Shown here one piece after another: positions 9,113 through 17,751 of a DNA stretch of 64,000 nt. The notes below the pieces were generated by a model, which did not search any database, had not been told where the DNA came from, and was given only the letters and a program-made list of their open reading frames with translations. Both the position numbers and the translations under genes were made by a program. Where the stretch lies: contig NZ_KE386941.1 of NCBI RefSeq assembly GCF_000429705.1, positions 434,001 through 498,000 of the forward strand, given 5' to 3'. Positions within the stretch are counted from its first letter, which is position 1. Each line of letters starts with the position of its first letter. Source of the stretch: Alteribacter aurantiacus DSM 18675. GTDB taxonomy: Bacteria > Bacillota > Bacilli > Bacillales > Salisediminibacteriaceae.

Positions 9113-9142
9113 AAAAAACACAACGCTTCGCGAAGCGTTGTG
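9113..9142 (-). terminator. Terminator for yqzM
   Basis: A perfect 24-base palindrome (CACAACGCTTCG and its complement, 9119-9142) preceded on the forward strand by AAAAAA. Read on the reverse strand it is therefore a stem followed by a T run. It may also slow transcription leaving comEC. Confidence 0.75.
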
Positions 9143-9172
9143 CATACTCTTGTTCTTTTATATGTAATGCGC

Positions 9173-9304
9173 TTACCAGATCAAGTCAATCGCTTGGGCA
9201 ATGACGAAAATGATCGCAAAAAATAAAAAGGACACGACAAATGCAACACCACTGTCGATCGCATCATTTCGTTTTGTTTGTACATTCTTTTCAAACTCAT
9301 TCAT
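9173..9304 (-). CDS. yqzM: YqzM-like small membrane protein
   Basis: A 43-residue protein starting MNEFEKNVQTKRNDAIDSG and continuing into a single hydrophobic segment (residues about 20-38), ending DLIW. The N-terminal block closely matches YqzM of B. subtilis, which occupies the same place between comEC and holA. The start has a strong site (GGGAGGG, 6-7 bases away). The function is unknown. Confidence 0.85.
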   Translation of the reverse strand: MNEFEKNVQTKRNDAIDSGVAFVVSFLFFAIIFVIAQAIDLIW

Positions 9305-9531
9305 CTTATATCCCTCCCGTTTCAATTTTTAGTATACGTTACCGTGATTAAAAAATCCATAAAAAGATCCCAAAAGAGCGTTTTTAAAAGTGGTACATTT
9401 CTAATTTATTGTAAAGAGTTGTCACCTATATCCCCATCAAGCATAGGATATCATAATTAACAGGGAAATGAAAACGGATTATCGTCACTGTTCTTCATCC
9501 GCGGTGAAGCGTGGTGGCGTTTATCATAAAT

Positions 9532-9573
9532 GAGGCTGTCTGAAAGGGTGGTACGACCCATTCAGACAGCCTC
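9532..9573. repeat. Intergenic hairpin with GAGGCTGTCTGAA arms
   Basis: Arms GAGGCTGTCTGAAAGGGT and ACCCATTCAGACAGCCTC pair over 18 positions with one mismatch around a GGTACG loop. It is followed by a pyrimidine-rich stretch but no clean T run, so it may be a repeat unit or a weak terminator. No gene ends next to it on the forward strand. Confidence 0.6.
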
Positions 9574-9621
9574 TCTTCTTGTTTTCCGGGACGAGCAGGT
9601 GTGGTACGATAGACGAATGAA

Positions 9622-9665
9622 GAAGGCACTGAAAAAGTTCGATCTTTAACTTCTTCAATGCCTTC
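9622..9665 (+). repeat. 44-bp palindromic intergenic repeat
   Basis: GAAGGCACTGAAAAAGTT and AACTTCTTCAATGCCTTC form an imperfect 18-bp stem (two mismatches) around CGATCTTT. A nearly identical copy in opposite orientation lies at 59884-59926, with more distant copies at 6638 and inside 16321-16545. It sits about 6 bases before the holA ribosome binding site. Confidence 0.75.
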
Positions 9666-9685
9666 GAATGATTGGAGGGATACCT

Positions 9686-10714
9686 GTGTCGTATTTTGAC
9701 ATGTTAAAACATATAAAACGTGAACCACTTGGAGGCCTGTACTTGCTTTATGGAAGTGAGTCCTTCATGGTTTCCGACGTACTCCAAAAATTAATTGGGT
9801 CGGCTTTAACTAAGGATGAGATCGAGTTCAACCTTTCTCAGTTCGATATGAAAGAAACCCCAGTGGAGTTGGCTATTGAAGAAGCATACACGTTTCCTTT
9901 TATGGGCTCTAAACGAGTGGTTATCCTAAAAGAAGCGTATTTTTTTACAGGGATGAAAGTTACATCTAAAGTGGACCACGATCTTAAGAAGCTAGAAGCG
10001 TACATACAAAACCCTGCACCAGAGACGGTGTTTATTACTGTTATTCCATCGGAAAAACTGGATGAACGGAAAAAAATAACGAAGCTGTTCAAAAAACATG
10101 GAAAAGTAATGGAAGGAAGGCCGTTTGAAGAACGAGAGCTCTTAGGTTGGCTGGACGAAAAAGCGAAAGAGTTACATGTGAGTATTGATCAAGAGGCAAA
10201 AGGGCAGCTTCTCATGTTAACAGCTTCCAACCTAATGATGATCACATCCGAGCTCAAAAAGATGTCGATCTATACCGGTGAAGGGGAAACAATAACAAAA
10301 GATGTTGTGGATGAGCTGGTAGCCCGTTCCTTGGAACAAAACATTTTTGCCCTTGTGGATGGCGTTGTAAAAAGGAACCTGGACAGTGCGTGGCAAATTT
10401 TTGATGATCTCTTAAAACAGAAAGAAGAACCGATCAAAATTTTGAGCTTGTTAGCAAGACAGTTCAGGATTTTATATCAAGTCAAACAATTATCTCAACA
10501 GGGGTACTCACAAAAACAGATGGCGTCACAACTGAAGCTTCATCCCTATGCAGTTAAACTTGCTGCTGGACAAGCGAAGCATTTTGACGATAGGCATTTG
10601 CTCGACATCCTTGATCAGCTTGCTGAAACAGATTATAAAATCAAAACAGGTCAGCTGGATAAAGTGTTGGCTGTTGAGTTGTTCTTAGCAAAACAAAAAG
10701 AGCCGGCTCGTTAA
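9686..10714 (+). CDS. holA: DNA polymerase III subunit delta
   Basis: Clamp-loader delta subunit that opens the DnaN sliding clamp (B. subtilis YqeN). It has 342 residues. The N-terminal AAA-like region includes LGGLYLLYGSESF and lacks a usable Walker A, as expected for delta. The C-terminal helical collar domain follows (LARQFRILYQVKQLS near 255-270). The open frame reaches back to an ATG at 9668, but TTGGAGGGA at 9672-9680 fits the GTG at 9686 and family alignment agrees. It is transcribed alone and converges on rpsT. Confidence 0.94.
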   Translation: MSYFDMLKHIKREPLGGLYLLYGSESFMVSDVLQKLIGSALTKDEIEFNLSQFDMKETPVELAIEEAYTFPFMGSKRVVILKEAYFFTGMKVTSKVDHDLKKLEAYIQNPAPETVFITVIPSEKLDERKKITKLFKKHGKVMEGRPFEERELLGWLDEKAKELHVSIDQEAKGQLLMLTASNLMMITSELKKMSIYTGEGETITKDVVDELVARSLEQNIFALVDGVVKRNLDSAWQIFDDLLKQKEEPIKILSLLARQFRILYQVKQLSQQGYSQKQMASQLKLHPYAVKLAAGQAKHFDDRHLLDILDQLAETDYKIKTGQLDKVLAVELFLAKQKEPAR

Positions 10715-10748
10715 AAACCCGGAGGATCACATGATCCTCCGGGTTTTT
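10713..10748 (+). terminator. Terminator after holA
   Basis: Perfect 16-bp stem (AAAAACCCGGAGGATC and its complement) with an ACAT loop. Its A and T runs make it potentially bidirectional. It overlaps the holA stop codon. Confidence 0.9.
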
Positions 10749-10756
10749 AACCATAC

Positions 10757-10790
10757 AAAAAAAGCTGTGGATCGCATCCACGGCTTTTTT
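10757..10790 (-). terminator. Terminator after rpsT (usable on both strands)
   Basis: Stem GCTGTGGAT / ATCCACGGC flanked by an A run on the left and a T run on the right. It is 11 bases beyond the rpsT stop and faces the holA terminator. Confidence 0.85.
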
Positions 10791-10801
10791 GTTCGTTCCA
10801 T

Positions 10802-11068
10802 TTACGCTTGTACACCGTTAAGTTGTCTTTGTAGACGAGACTTTTGACGGTTAGCTGCATTTTTATGGATAAGACCTTTATCAGAAGCTTTATCTAACTT
10901 TTTGGTTGCCACCAAGAATGATTTTTTTGCAGCTTCTACATCTTTAGCTTCAACTTGTTTTTCAAATGATTTTACAGATGTACGTAGATCAGATTTGAAT
11001 GCAGCGTTTTGCGCACGACGCTTTTCGTTCGTTTTACCGCGCTTAATAGCAGATTTAATATTTGCCAT
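10802..11068 (-). CDS. rpsT: 30S ribosomal protein S20
   Basis: Small-subunit protein bS20, 88 residues and highly basic. It starts MANIKSAIKRGKTNEKRR and has the helical layout of the family, with conserved NAANRQKSRL near the C-terminus. AAGGAGGTGAAA lies just before the ATG at 11068, so the three-codon longer frame is not used. It is transcribed against its neighbours as a single gene, as in B. subtilis. Confidence 0.97.
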   Translation of the reverse strand: MANIKSAIKRGKTNEKRRAQNAAFKSDLRTSVKSFEKQVEAKDVEAAKKSFLVATKKLDKASDKGLIHKNAANRQKSRLQRQLNGVQA

Positions 11069-11169
11069 GCCTTTCACCTCCTTGATGCAACCGTATCACG
11101 TTTTAATCGTTTTCGGTTTGTGTGCAACACTAAGGATTGTACCAAATGGTATTTTAAAAATCAACATAA

Positions 11170-11199
11170 GAATGAAAGGAACTCTGTTTGTTTATGCTA
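11170..11199 (+). promoter_or_regulatory. Sigma-G-type promoter for gpr
   Basis: -35 GAATG (11170-11174) fits the forespore pattern GHATR. An 18-base spacer follows, then TATGCTA (11193-11199), which differs from CATNHTA only in the first base. It lies 34 bases before the gpr start. gpr is known to be expressed in the forespore under sigma-F and sigma-G in B. subtilis. Confidence 0.55.
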
Positions 11200-11233
11200 A
11201 ACATATCCAAAAGAGTGAGTAGAGGTGGAGAAG

Positions 11234-12361
11234 ATGAAAGAGCAAGAATTGGATTTGAGCAGATACACAGTAAGAACAGACTTAGCTATTGAGGCCCATG
11301 AAATTGTTCAAGAAGAAGATCAAGGTGGTCAACCGGATCAAGAAACAAACCATCAAATTGAGGGTGTCATTATTAAAGAACGGGAGGAACAAGGCATTTC
11401 CATTACCCGAGTTGATATTGACGAATCTGGAGCCGAGCGAATGGGCAAAAAGCCCGGAAAGTATTTAACGCTACAAGTACAGGGAATTCGCGCAAAAGAT
11501 AGTGAGCTTCAAGATAAAGTGGAGGAAGTGTTTGCAAAAGAGTTCAGCCACTTTTTAGAGGAGCTTGGGATCGATCGAGATGCAAGCTGTCTAGTTGTGG
11601 GATTAGGAAACTGGAATGTCACACCTGACGCACTTGGGCCACTAGTAGTAGAGAACCTCCTCATTACTAAGCATTTATTTGAGTTGCAGCCTGAGCAGGT
11701 ACAAGATGGTTTTAGACCTGTAAGTGCGATCACACCTGGGGTTATGGGGTTAACAGGAATTGAGACGAGCGATATCATTTATGGTGTAATTGAAAAATCA
11801 AAACCTGATTTTGTTATCGCAGTTGATGCCCTTGCTTCAAGATCAATTGAACGGGTGAACACAACCATCCAAATATCTGATTCAGGTATACATCCAGGGT
11901 CGGGTGTCGGTAATAAGCGAAAAGCAATTTCAAAAGAAGCGCTTGGGATCCCTGTCATTGCAGTAGGCATTCCGACAGTTGTAGATGCAGTATCTATTAC
12001 AAGTGACACAATTGATTATGTGCTCAAACATTTTGGTAAGGAAATGAGAGAAAAAGACGATCCTAAGCGCTCTTTGGCTCCTGCAGGTATGTCTTTCGGT
12101 GAGAAGAGAGTTCTGACCGATGAAGATCTTCCTGGTGAAAATGAGCGCCAACAATACATGGGTATCGTTGGGACACTTGAAGAACATGAAAAACGAAAAC
12201 TCATTCAAGAAGTGCTCGCGCCATTAGGGCATAACTTGATGGTCACCCCAAAAGAAGTAGATGAGTTTATCGATGATATGGGGAATGTATTGGCTCTTGG
12301 TCTAAACGCGGCTCTTCATGGAGGGGTTGATCAAGGTAACGTAGGTGCGTATACGAAATAA
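11234..12361 (+). CDS. gpr: Germination protease GPR
   Basis: Forespore endopeptidase that degrades small acid-soluble spore proteins during germination. It has 375 residues. The zymogen N-terminus includes RTDLAIEA, which resembles the SASP cleavage site and marks the region of self-processing in this family. Conserved blocks include the KKPGKYLTL segment, VVGLGNWNVTPDALGP and VIAVDALASR. A GTG at 11225 is in frame, but AGGTGGAG overlaps it and points to the ATG at 11234. spoIIP follows after a terminator. This is strong evidence of an endospore former. Confidence 0.96.
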   Translation: MKEQELDLSRYTVRTDLAIEAHEIVQEEDQGGQPDQETNHQIEGVIIKEREEQGISITRVDIDESGAERMGKKPGKYLTLQVQGIRAKDSELQDKVEEVFAKEFSHFLEELGIDRDASCLVVGLGNWNVTPDALGPLVVENLLITKHLFELQPEQVQDGFRPVSAITPGVMGLTGIETSDIIYGVIEKSKPDFVIAVDALASRSIERVNTTIQISDSGIHPGSGVGNKRKAISKEALGIPVIAVGIPTVVDAVSITSDTIDYVLKHFGKEMREKDDPKRSLAPAGMSFGEKRVLTDEDLPGENERQQYMGIVGTLEEHEKRKLIQEVLAPLGHNLMVTPKEVDEFIDDMGNVLALGLNAALHGGVDQGNVGAYTK

Positions 12362-12409
12362 AGCGGGCAAAGATAAAGTTTTCACTTTTCAGGTGCCTTA
12401 TATACGAAT

Positions 12410-12436
12410 GGGCGGCCAATTTTGGTCGCCTTTTTT
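12410..12436 (+). terminator. Terminator after gpr
   Basis: Stem GGCGGCC / GGTCGCC (one wobble) around AATTTT, then TTTTTT. It separates gpr from spoIIP, so spoIIP probably has its own promoter between 12437 and 12495. I could not recognise one with confidence there. Confidence 0.75.
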
Positions 12437-12510
12437 ACATTCATGTTCTACCCCTCGCACTATCCGAATAGGGATACTGTAAGAGCTCGGACAGGAGAGG
12501 GTGGTTTCAT

Positions 12511-13686
12511 TTGAAGAAACGTCCATACAGGCGGCCGAACTCAGCGTCGTGGAAAGGGACAAGCAGTTTAAGACAGTATTTTTTTACCTCGGTTACCGGG
12601 GTTTTATCCATTTTCATTATTACCGCTATTATTACGGCTTTTGGACCTGGTTACAGTCTCACGTCAGCATCGTTAAAGGGGTTTAGTGAGCATTTATCTG
12701 ATGAGGTTCTTATCTACTTAATGGGTACTGAAAATACGTATTTCACACAAGAGTTGCCAGAGGATAGTAAACCTCCTCAAGTATCATCGTTGGTCTTTGA
12801 AATGGCTACGAGCCTTGATCCCAACGACCCGCGCAGTTTGCTTGGTAGAGAGTTGCCGGGAATTGACTTCTTTGGGGGAGAAATATTTGTAGCAGGTCAA
12901 GGGTCCGATTTTACAAACTTGCCAATGGAGTCCTCGCCTCCACCGGAAGTCATTTCGAAGGAGCGAGAAGCAGCGACAGAGCGATTGGACGAGCTTGATC
13001 AACTGAGAGAAGCGATGGCCGATTTAACAACAGGGCAAGAACCGGATAAAACAGTTCACATTATGCACTCTCACAATAGAGAATCGTTCTTGCCTGAGTT
13101 AAAAGGGGAAAACGATGCAGACGGAGCGATGCACGAATCGGTCAACATTACATTGGTGGGTGAGAGACTTGGGTTAGAGCTTAATAAAAGAGGAATCGGT
13201 ACTGAAGTTGACACTTCTGATGTGTACTCAAGTCTAGGTGACAGAGGGTGGCAATACAGCAGGTCGTATGACATGTCTCGAGAGATTGTTAAAGATGCAA
13301 TGGAATCAAATGAAGACCTCACCTTCTTTTTTGACCTCCACCGAGACAGTGTTCGAAGAGACGTGACCACCGTGACAATAAATGGAGAAGTGTATGCGAG
13401 AACGTTCTTCGTTATCGGAACGAGACATGATAATTACGAAAAAAACAAAGCTCTTGCAGAGGAATTGCATGCGAGAATTGAGAGTGTATATCCTGGATTA
13501 AGCCGAGGGGTATTTCCTCCGACTTCACCTGGATCGAATGGGGTATATAATCAAGATTTATCCGAAAATGCATTAATCGTGGAGTTTGGTGGCGTGGACA
13601 ATACGTTGGATGAAGTGTACCGTTCAGTCGAAGCATTTGCTGAAGTGTTTTCTGAATATTACTTTGAACAAAAAGATGTTCAATGA
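12511..13686 (+). CDS. spoIIP: Stage II sporulation protein P (spore engulfment cell-wall hydrolase)
   Basis: Membrane-anchored amidase and endopeptidase that thins septal peptidoglycan and drives engulfment together with SpoIID and SpoIIM. It has 391 residues: a basic N-terminus, one membrane segment (about 27-48), a variable linker and the catalytic domain. Metal-site motifs are HIMHSHNRES (about 183), FFDLHRDS (about 274) and EFGGVDN (about 357). The start is TTG at 12511 with AGGAGAGG 11 bases upstream, a rather long spacing. yqxA follows 24 bases later. Confidence 0.95.
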   Translation: MKKRPYRRPNSASWKGTSSLRQYFFTSVTGVLSIFIITAIITAFGPGYSLTSASLKGFSEHLSDEVLIYLMGTENTYFTQELPEDSKPPQVSSLVFEMATSLDPNDPRSLLGRELPGIDFFGGEIFVAGQGSDFTNLPMESSPPPEVISKEREAATERLDELDQLREAMADLTTGQEPDKTVHIMHSHNRESFLPELKGENDADGAMHESVNITLVGERLGLELNKRGIGTEVDTSDVYSSLGDRGWQYSRSYDMSREIVKDAMESNEDLTFFFDLHRDSVRRDVTTVTINGEVYARTFFVIGTRHDNYEKNKALAEELHARIESVYPGLSRGVFPPTSPGSNGVYNQDLSENALIVEFGGVDNTLDEVYRSVEAFAEVFSEYYFEQKDVQ

Positions 13687-13710
13687 TTTTTAGTTGAGGA
13701 GGAGAAAAGA

Positions 13711-14091
13711 ATGGGTCCGTTTTTACTTAGATGCTTTTTTATTACTACTGTATTTTTTGGAGGTTTCGTTTTTGGTATTGTTTACGTGAACCATTTGAGC
13801 GGATCATTCGGGACAGCCATGGAGCCCTCTCCTCTTCAGCTTCCTACAATAAGCAATCATGAGCCTCAAATCGTAGAGATGGAAGATGGGGATCACCTCG
13901 TTGTTTATGAGGAAGGAGACGAGGAGATCAAGGGAGACCTTGGTACGACACCGGATGTGTATAGGGAGCTAGCTGAGAAACAGAGTAGTACCAAGGAGCG
14001 AGGGTCGGTTAACCTCTTTTCAGAGGTAGGCCTTCGATTGGCTGATACATTTGAATCGATTTTTAAAGGGTTATTTGGTGGGATCGGATAG
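13711..14091 (+). CDS. yqxA: YqxA family protein (DUF3679)
   Basis: A 126-residue protein with an N-terminal membrane segment (about 5-28), an acidic middle and a short amphipathic end (FESIFKGLFGG). Its place after spoIIP and before lepA, and its size, match YqxA of B. subtilis, a DUF3679 protein of unknown function. GAGGAGG precedes the ATG. It is probably co-transcribed with spoIIP and so expressed in sporulation, which is inference. Confidence 0.8.
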   Translation: MGPFLLRCFFITTVFFGGFVFGIVYVNHLSGSFGTAMEPSPLQLPTISNHEPQIVEMEDGDHLVVYEEGDEEIKGDLGTTPDVYRELAEKQSSTKERGSVNLFSEVGLRLADTFESIFKGLFGGIG

Positions 14092-14119
14092 CGTTGCTCT
14101 TAAGCGGCGCTTTTGTTTT
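14090..14119 (+). terminator. Terminator after yqxA
   Basis: A 9-bp stem AGCGTTGCT / AGCGGCGCT with two G-U pairs, followed by TTTTGTTTTG. It begins at the yqxA stop. Confidence 0.65.
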
Positions 14120-14476
14120 GGTTAGAGAAAGGCCAATTGGTTTGAGAGTGAGAGGTTTTTGGTGTCATCGATTATGGGGGCAGAATAATTGAGCCGTCTT
14201 CTAGTGGCGCGAGTGATATCAGAGTTTAATCACGAATAAGACGAACCAGGTATATACTCTTTTCTTAAGGCCAGTTAAAAAATGCACATATACTGCAACA
14301 GGAGAGCACTACCAAGCGGTTGCAAATTATGTTTGTGGCAGTTGTTTTTTATTGCTATAATAAACGTTAGTCTAATTATATTGTGGAGAATTGTGGCATT
14401 TAATAGCCATTTCGCATAAACCGCCACTATCGTTAGTTGGCGAGCCATCTTTGTTTATTTTAGTAGGAGTGAAAAC
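14092..14476. other. Intergenic region before lepA
   Basis: 385 bases. Apart from the yqxA terminator and the lepA promoter I see no gene, repeat or structured RNA that I recognise. The leader between the promoter and lepA is about 110 bases. Confidence 0.6.
14333..14361 (+). promoter_or_regulatory. Sigma-A promoter for lepA
   Basis: TTGTGG (14333-14338), 17 bases, TATAAT (14356-14361), with an extended -10 (TGC just before TATAAT). Confidence 0.6.
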
Positions 14477-16312
14477 GTGATGAATAACGAAAAACGAATC
14501 CAACGTAGAGAAAAGATCCGTAACTTCTCGATTATTGCACATATCGACCACGGGAAATCTACGCTTGCTGACCGTATTCTTGAAAAAACAAGTGCCCTTA
14601 CACAACGAGAAATGAAAGATCAAATGCTGGATGCCATGGACCTTGAGCGTGAGCGTGGGATTACAATTAAATTGAATGCCGTTCAATTGCGATATAAAGC
14701 AAATGACGGTGAGGAATATATTTTTCACTTGATTGACACACCAGGTCACGTCGACTTTACATATGAGGTTTCACGAAGCCTGGCCGCTTGTGAAGGTGCT
14801 TTATTAATTGTCGATGCCGCTCAAGGGATTGAAGCTCAAACGTTGGCTAACGTTTATTTGGCACTGGACAACGATCTTGAGATTATCCCTGTAGTAAATA
14901 AAATTGATCTTCCGAGCGCTGAGCCTGATCGCGTCATGCAAGAAGTAGAAGACATTATCGGTCTACCGAAAGAGGATGCGATTATGGCTTCTGCTAAAAA
15001 CGGAATTGGAATTGAAGAAATCCTTGAATCGATCGTAGATAAAGTACCAGCGCCGCCAGGAGATCCGGCTGCACCTCTACAAGCGATGATTTTTGACAGT
15101 CTATATGACCCTTACAGAGGTATCATTGTCTACATTCGTATTGTAGAAGGAACCGTCAAGCCTGGAGATAAGATTAGAATGATGGCTACGGAAAAGGAAT
15201 TCGAAGTACAAGAGCTAGGTGTGTTCACGCCTAAACCAACGGTTCAAGAAGAACTTACTGTCGGAGATGTAGGTTACCTTGTTGCCTCTATCAAGAATGT
15301 AAGTGACAGCCGTGTAGGTGATACGATTACACATGCTGATCGTCCAGCTTCGGATATGCTACCGGGTTATCGTAAGCTCAATCCGATGGTATTCTGCGGA
15401 TTGTATCCAGTCGATTCCAATGATTACAACGATCTTCGTGAAGCTTTAGAGAAATTGGAGTTGAACGATGCTGCCCTTCAATACGAAGCAGAGACATCAC
15501 AAGCGTTAGGTTTTGGTTTCCGATGCGGTTTCCTTGGTCTTCTTCATATGGAGATCATTCAAGAGCGAATTGAGCGTGAGTTCAATATCGACTTAATTAC
15601 AACAGCACCGAGTGTTATTTACAAAGTTCACACAACAGATGGTGAGCTAAAACAAATTGACAACCCATCAAAAATGCCTGATGCTCAAAAAGTCGATCAC
15701 GTGGAAGAGCCTTATGTAAAAGCAGAAGTGATGGTTCCAAATGATTATGTAGGATCTGTGATGGAGCTTTGTCAAAAGAAGCGTGGTGACTACCAAGATA
15801 TGAAATATCTTGATGAAAACCGAGTGGTGATCACGTATGAAATTCCACTATCTGAAATCGTTTATGATTTCTTTGATACGTTAAAATCGAGCACAAAAGG
15901 GTATGCATCCTTCGATTATGAACTGATTGGCTATAAAGAAAGCCGTCTTGTGAAAATGGATATTCTTCTTAATGGAGAACAAATTGATGCGTTAAGTGTC
16001 ATTGTTCACCGCGACAGTGCCTACCAGCGTGGGAAGTCTATTGTTGAGAAGTTAAAGGAATTGATCCCAAGACAGCAGTTCGAAGTGCCAATTCAAGCAA
16101 GTATCGGTCAAAAAATTATCGCCCGTTCTACAATTAAAGCGATGCGTAAAAACGTATTGGCTAAATGTTACGGTGGGGATATTTCCCGTAAACGTAAACT
16201 TCTTGAGAAACAAAAAGAAGGTAAACGCCGTATGAAGAGTGTAGGAAACGTTGAAGTTCCTCAAGAAGCATTTATGAGTGTACTCAGCATGGACGATAGT
16301 GACAAAAAGTAA
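14477..16312 (+). CDS. lepA: Elongation factor 4 (LepA)
   Basis: Ribosome-associated translational GTPase related to EF-G. It has 611 residues. The G domain shows AHIDHGKS (residues 21-28), the DTPGH G3 motif near 88 and NKID near 142. EF-G-like domains II, III and V follow, and the LepA-specific C-terminal domain ends the protein (KKRKLLEKQKEGKRRM near 585-600). GTG at 14477 and the adjoining ATG at 14480 are both possible starts; AGGAG is 7 bases before the GTG. The gene is complete. Confidence 0.97.
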   Translation: MMNNEKRIQRREKIRNFSIIAHIDHGKSTLADRILEKTSALTQREMKDQMLDAMDLERERGITIKLNAVQLRYKANDGEEYIFHLIDTPGHVDFTYEVSRSLAACEGALLIVDAAQGIEAQTLANVYLALDNDLEIIPVVNKIDLPSAEPDRVMQEVEDIIGLPKEDAIMASAKNGIGIEEILESIVDKVPAPPGDPAAPLQAMIFDSLYDPYRGIIVYIRIVEGTVKPGDKIRMMATEKEFEVQELGVFTPKPTVQEELTVGDVGYLVASIKNVSDSRVGDTITHADRPASDMLPGYRKLNPMVFCGLYPVDSNDYNDLREALEKLELNDAALQYEAETSQALGFGFRCGFLGLLHMEIIQERIEREFNIDLITTAPSVIYKVHTTDGELKQIDNPSKMPDAQKVDHVEEPYVKAEVMVPNDYVGSVMELCQKKRGDYQDMKYLDENRVVITYEIPLSEIVYDFFDTLKSSTKGYASFDYELIGYKESRLVKMDILLNGEQIDALSVIVHRDSAYQRGKSIVEKLKELIPRQQFEVPIQASIGQKIIARSTIKAMRKNVLAKCYGGDISRKRKLLEKQKEGKRRMKSVGNVEVPQEAFMSVLSMDDSDKK

Positions 16313-16320
16313 AAAAATGA

Positions 16321-16545
16321 TAGAGGCTGGGACATGAAGAGCGTGTTTAGATGACAGTTTGAACAAATAACGACCAATGCGGTTGAAAATATAGAGGCTC
16401 CTGAGAGATAAAAAGGACCACTGAATAAAGAGGCAGAGCGAATTTTTCAGTGTCTTCGATAAAAGTCCAAGGATCTCTTCTTTTCACCGCGTAGGTTTTT
16501 GTTCAAATTCTCGTTCATCAAAACATTTTTGTCCTAGCCTCTTTA
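16321..16545. repeat. 225-bp fold-back intergenic element
   Basis: Outer ends AGAGGCTGGGACA and TGTCCTAGCCTCT are inverted repeats. The symmetry continues inward on both sides: TTTGAACAAA against TTTGTTCAAA, GCGGTTGAAAA against TTTTCACCGC, and AAGGACCACTGAA against TTCAGTGTCTTC. The whole segment is thus one long imperfect hairpin. Its tip (about 16419-16463) resembles the 43-bp palindromic repeat. AGAGGCTGGGACA ends are familiar from intergenic repeats of staphylococci and bacilli. It fills most of the gap between lepA and hemW and encodes no plausible protein. Confidence 0.75.
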
Positions 16546-16572
16546 CTGTAATCGCGAGGTGAAACAAACGTA

Positions 16573-17721
16573 ATGAAGCCAAGAGCTATATATGTACATG
16601 TGCCTTTTTGTGAACAAATCTGCCATTACTGCGACTTTAATAAATTCTTTTTAAAAAACCAGCCGGTAGACGAATACTTGACTGACTGTGATACAGAGAT
16701 GAAGTGGACGGTTGAAAAGTTCCCAAATGGTCCGATTAAGAGTGTTTATGTAGGTGGCGGTACACCAACATCTCTTTCCACTGCGCAACTGCGAAAGCTT
16801 TTACGTTCAATCAAACATCATTTTCAAATAAAAGACCCGGAGGCGATTGAGTTTACCGTGGAAGTAAACCCGGGGAGTGCTGATCGTGAGAAGTTGCACA
16901 TGATGAGAGAAGAAGGAGCGAACAGGCTAAGTATCGGTGTTCAAACATTCGACGCTGACTTGCTACAGAAGATTGGAAGAGACCATAAACCAAACGATGT
17001 TTTAGAGACCATTGATCGAAGTCGGGAAGCGGGATTTGACAACATTTCCATTGACCTTATGTTTGGGCTTCCAGGTCAGACGATGGAGCAGTTTGAAGAT
17101 ACGATCCACAAAGCGTTAGCATTAAACATTGAACATGTAAGCGCCTATTCTTTAAAAGTGGAAGCAAAAACCGTGTTTTATCAACTCGCTCAAAAAGGGA
17201 AGTTGCCACTACCTTCAGAAGATGCGGAAGCAGATATGTATGAACGTTTAATCGAAAGATTAACTGAGGCAGGCTTTTCAATGTATGAAATTAGTAACTT
17301 TGCTAAGCCAGGTATGGAAAGTACCCATAACCTTACGTATTGGGAGAACGAGCAGTACTACGGAATTGGGGCAGGTGCCCATGGATATGTTGGTGGTGTA
17401 AGAACACGAAACCACGGCCCTTTACCGAAATATATGAAAGCCATTGAAGACGGAAACCTCCCATACTTGGAAGAACATCCGGTTCCGGTCAGAGAGCAAA
17501 TGGAAGAAGAAATGTTTATGGGCCTTAGAAAACGGGCAGGAGTATCCATGGTTGCTTTTGAAGAGAAGTATGGACGTTCCATGTCTGAAGTGTTCGGTAA
17601 AACGGTAGAGACCCTTCAAGAAAGAGAATGGGTGATGATTGAAGATGGTCGAATCAAGCTAACGGAACGAGGACGATTTTTAGGAAATGAGGTCTTTGAA
17701 CAATTCCTCCTCCAATCTTAA
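16573..17721 (+). CDS. hemW: Radical SAM protein HemW (heme chaperone, formerly HemN-like)
   Basis: Radical SAM protein of 382 residues. The cluster motif CEQICHYC places Cys at 13, 17 and 20. A GGGTPT SAM-binding loop follows, then the HNLTYWENEQYYGIGAGAH block typical of HemW. HemW proteins lack the coproporphyrinogen oxidase features of true HemN and are thought to deliver heme to respiratory proteins. The start follows a GAGGTGAAAC site. Its place between lepA and hrcA is conserved in Bacillales. Confidence 0.94.
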   Translation: MKPRAIYVHVPFCEQICHYCDFNKFFLKNQPVDEYLTDCDTEMKWTVEKFPNGPIKSVYVGGGTPTSLSTAQLRKLLRSIKHHFQIKDPEAIEFTVEVNPGSADREKLHMMREEGANRLSIGVQTFDADLLQKIGRDHKPNDVLETIDRSREAGFDNISIDLMFGLPGQTMEQFEDTIHKALALNIEHVSAYSLKVEAKTVFYQLAQKGKLPLPSEDAEADMYERLIERLTEAGFSMYEISNFAKPGMESTHNLTYWENEQYYGIGAGAHGYVGGVRTRNHGPLPKYMKAIEDGNLPYLEEHPVPVREQMEEEMFMGLRKRAGVSMVAFEEKYGRSMSEVFGKTVETLQEREWVMIEDGRIKLTERGRFLGNEVFEQFLLQS

Positions 17722-17751
17722 TCTTTAATATGAAAAGTACCTGCTTTTATC

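Larger units (their letters stand above)
9305..9685. other. Intergenic region between yqzM and holA
   Basis: 381 bases without a convincing gene. It holds the yqzM upstream region, an 18-bp hairpin at 9532-9573 and a 44-bp palindromic repeat at 9622-9665 directly before the holA ribosome binding site. Confidence 0.7.

Noticed and set aside
12437..12510. Sigma-E promoter for spoIIP
   Set aside because: TCATGTT and GATACTGT were considered, but the spacing is wrong for either box pair, so no call was made.
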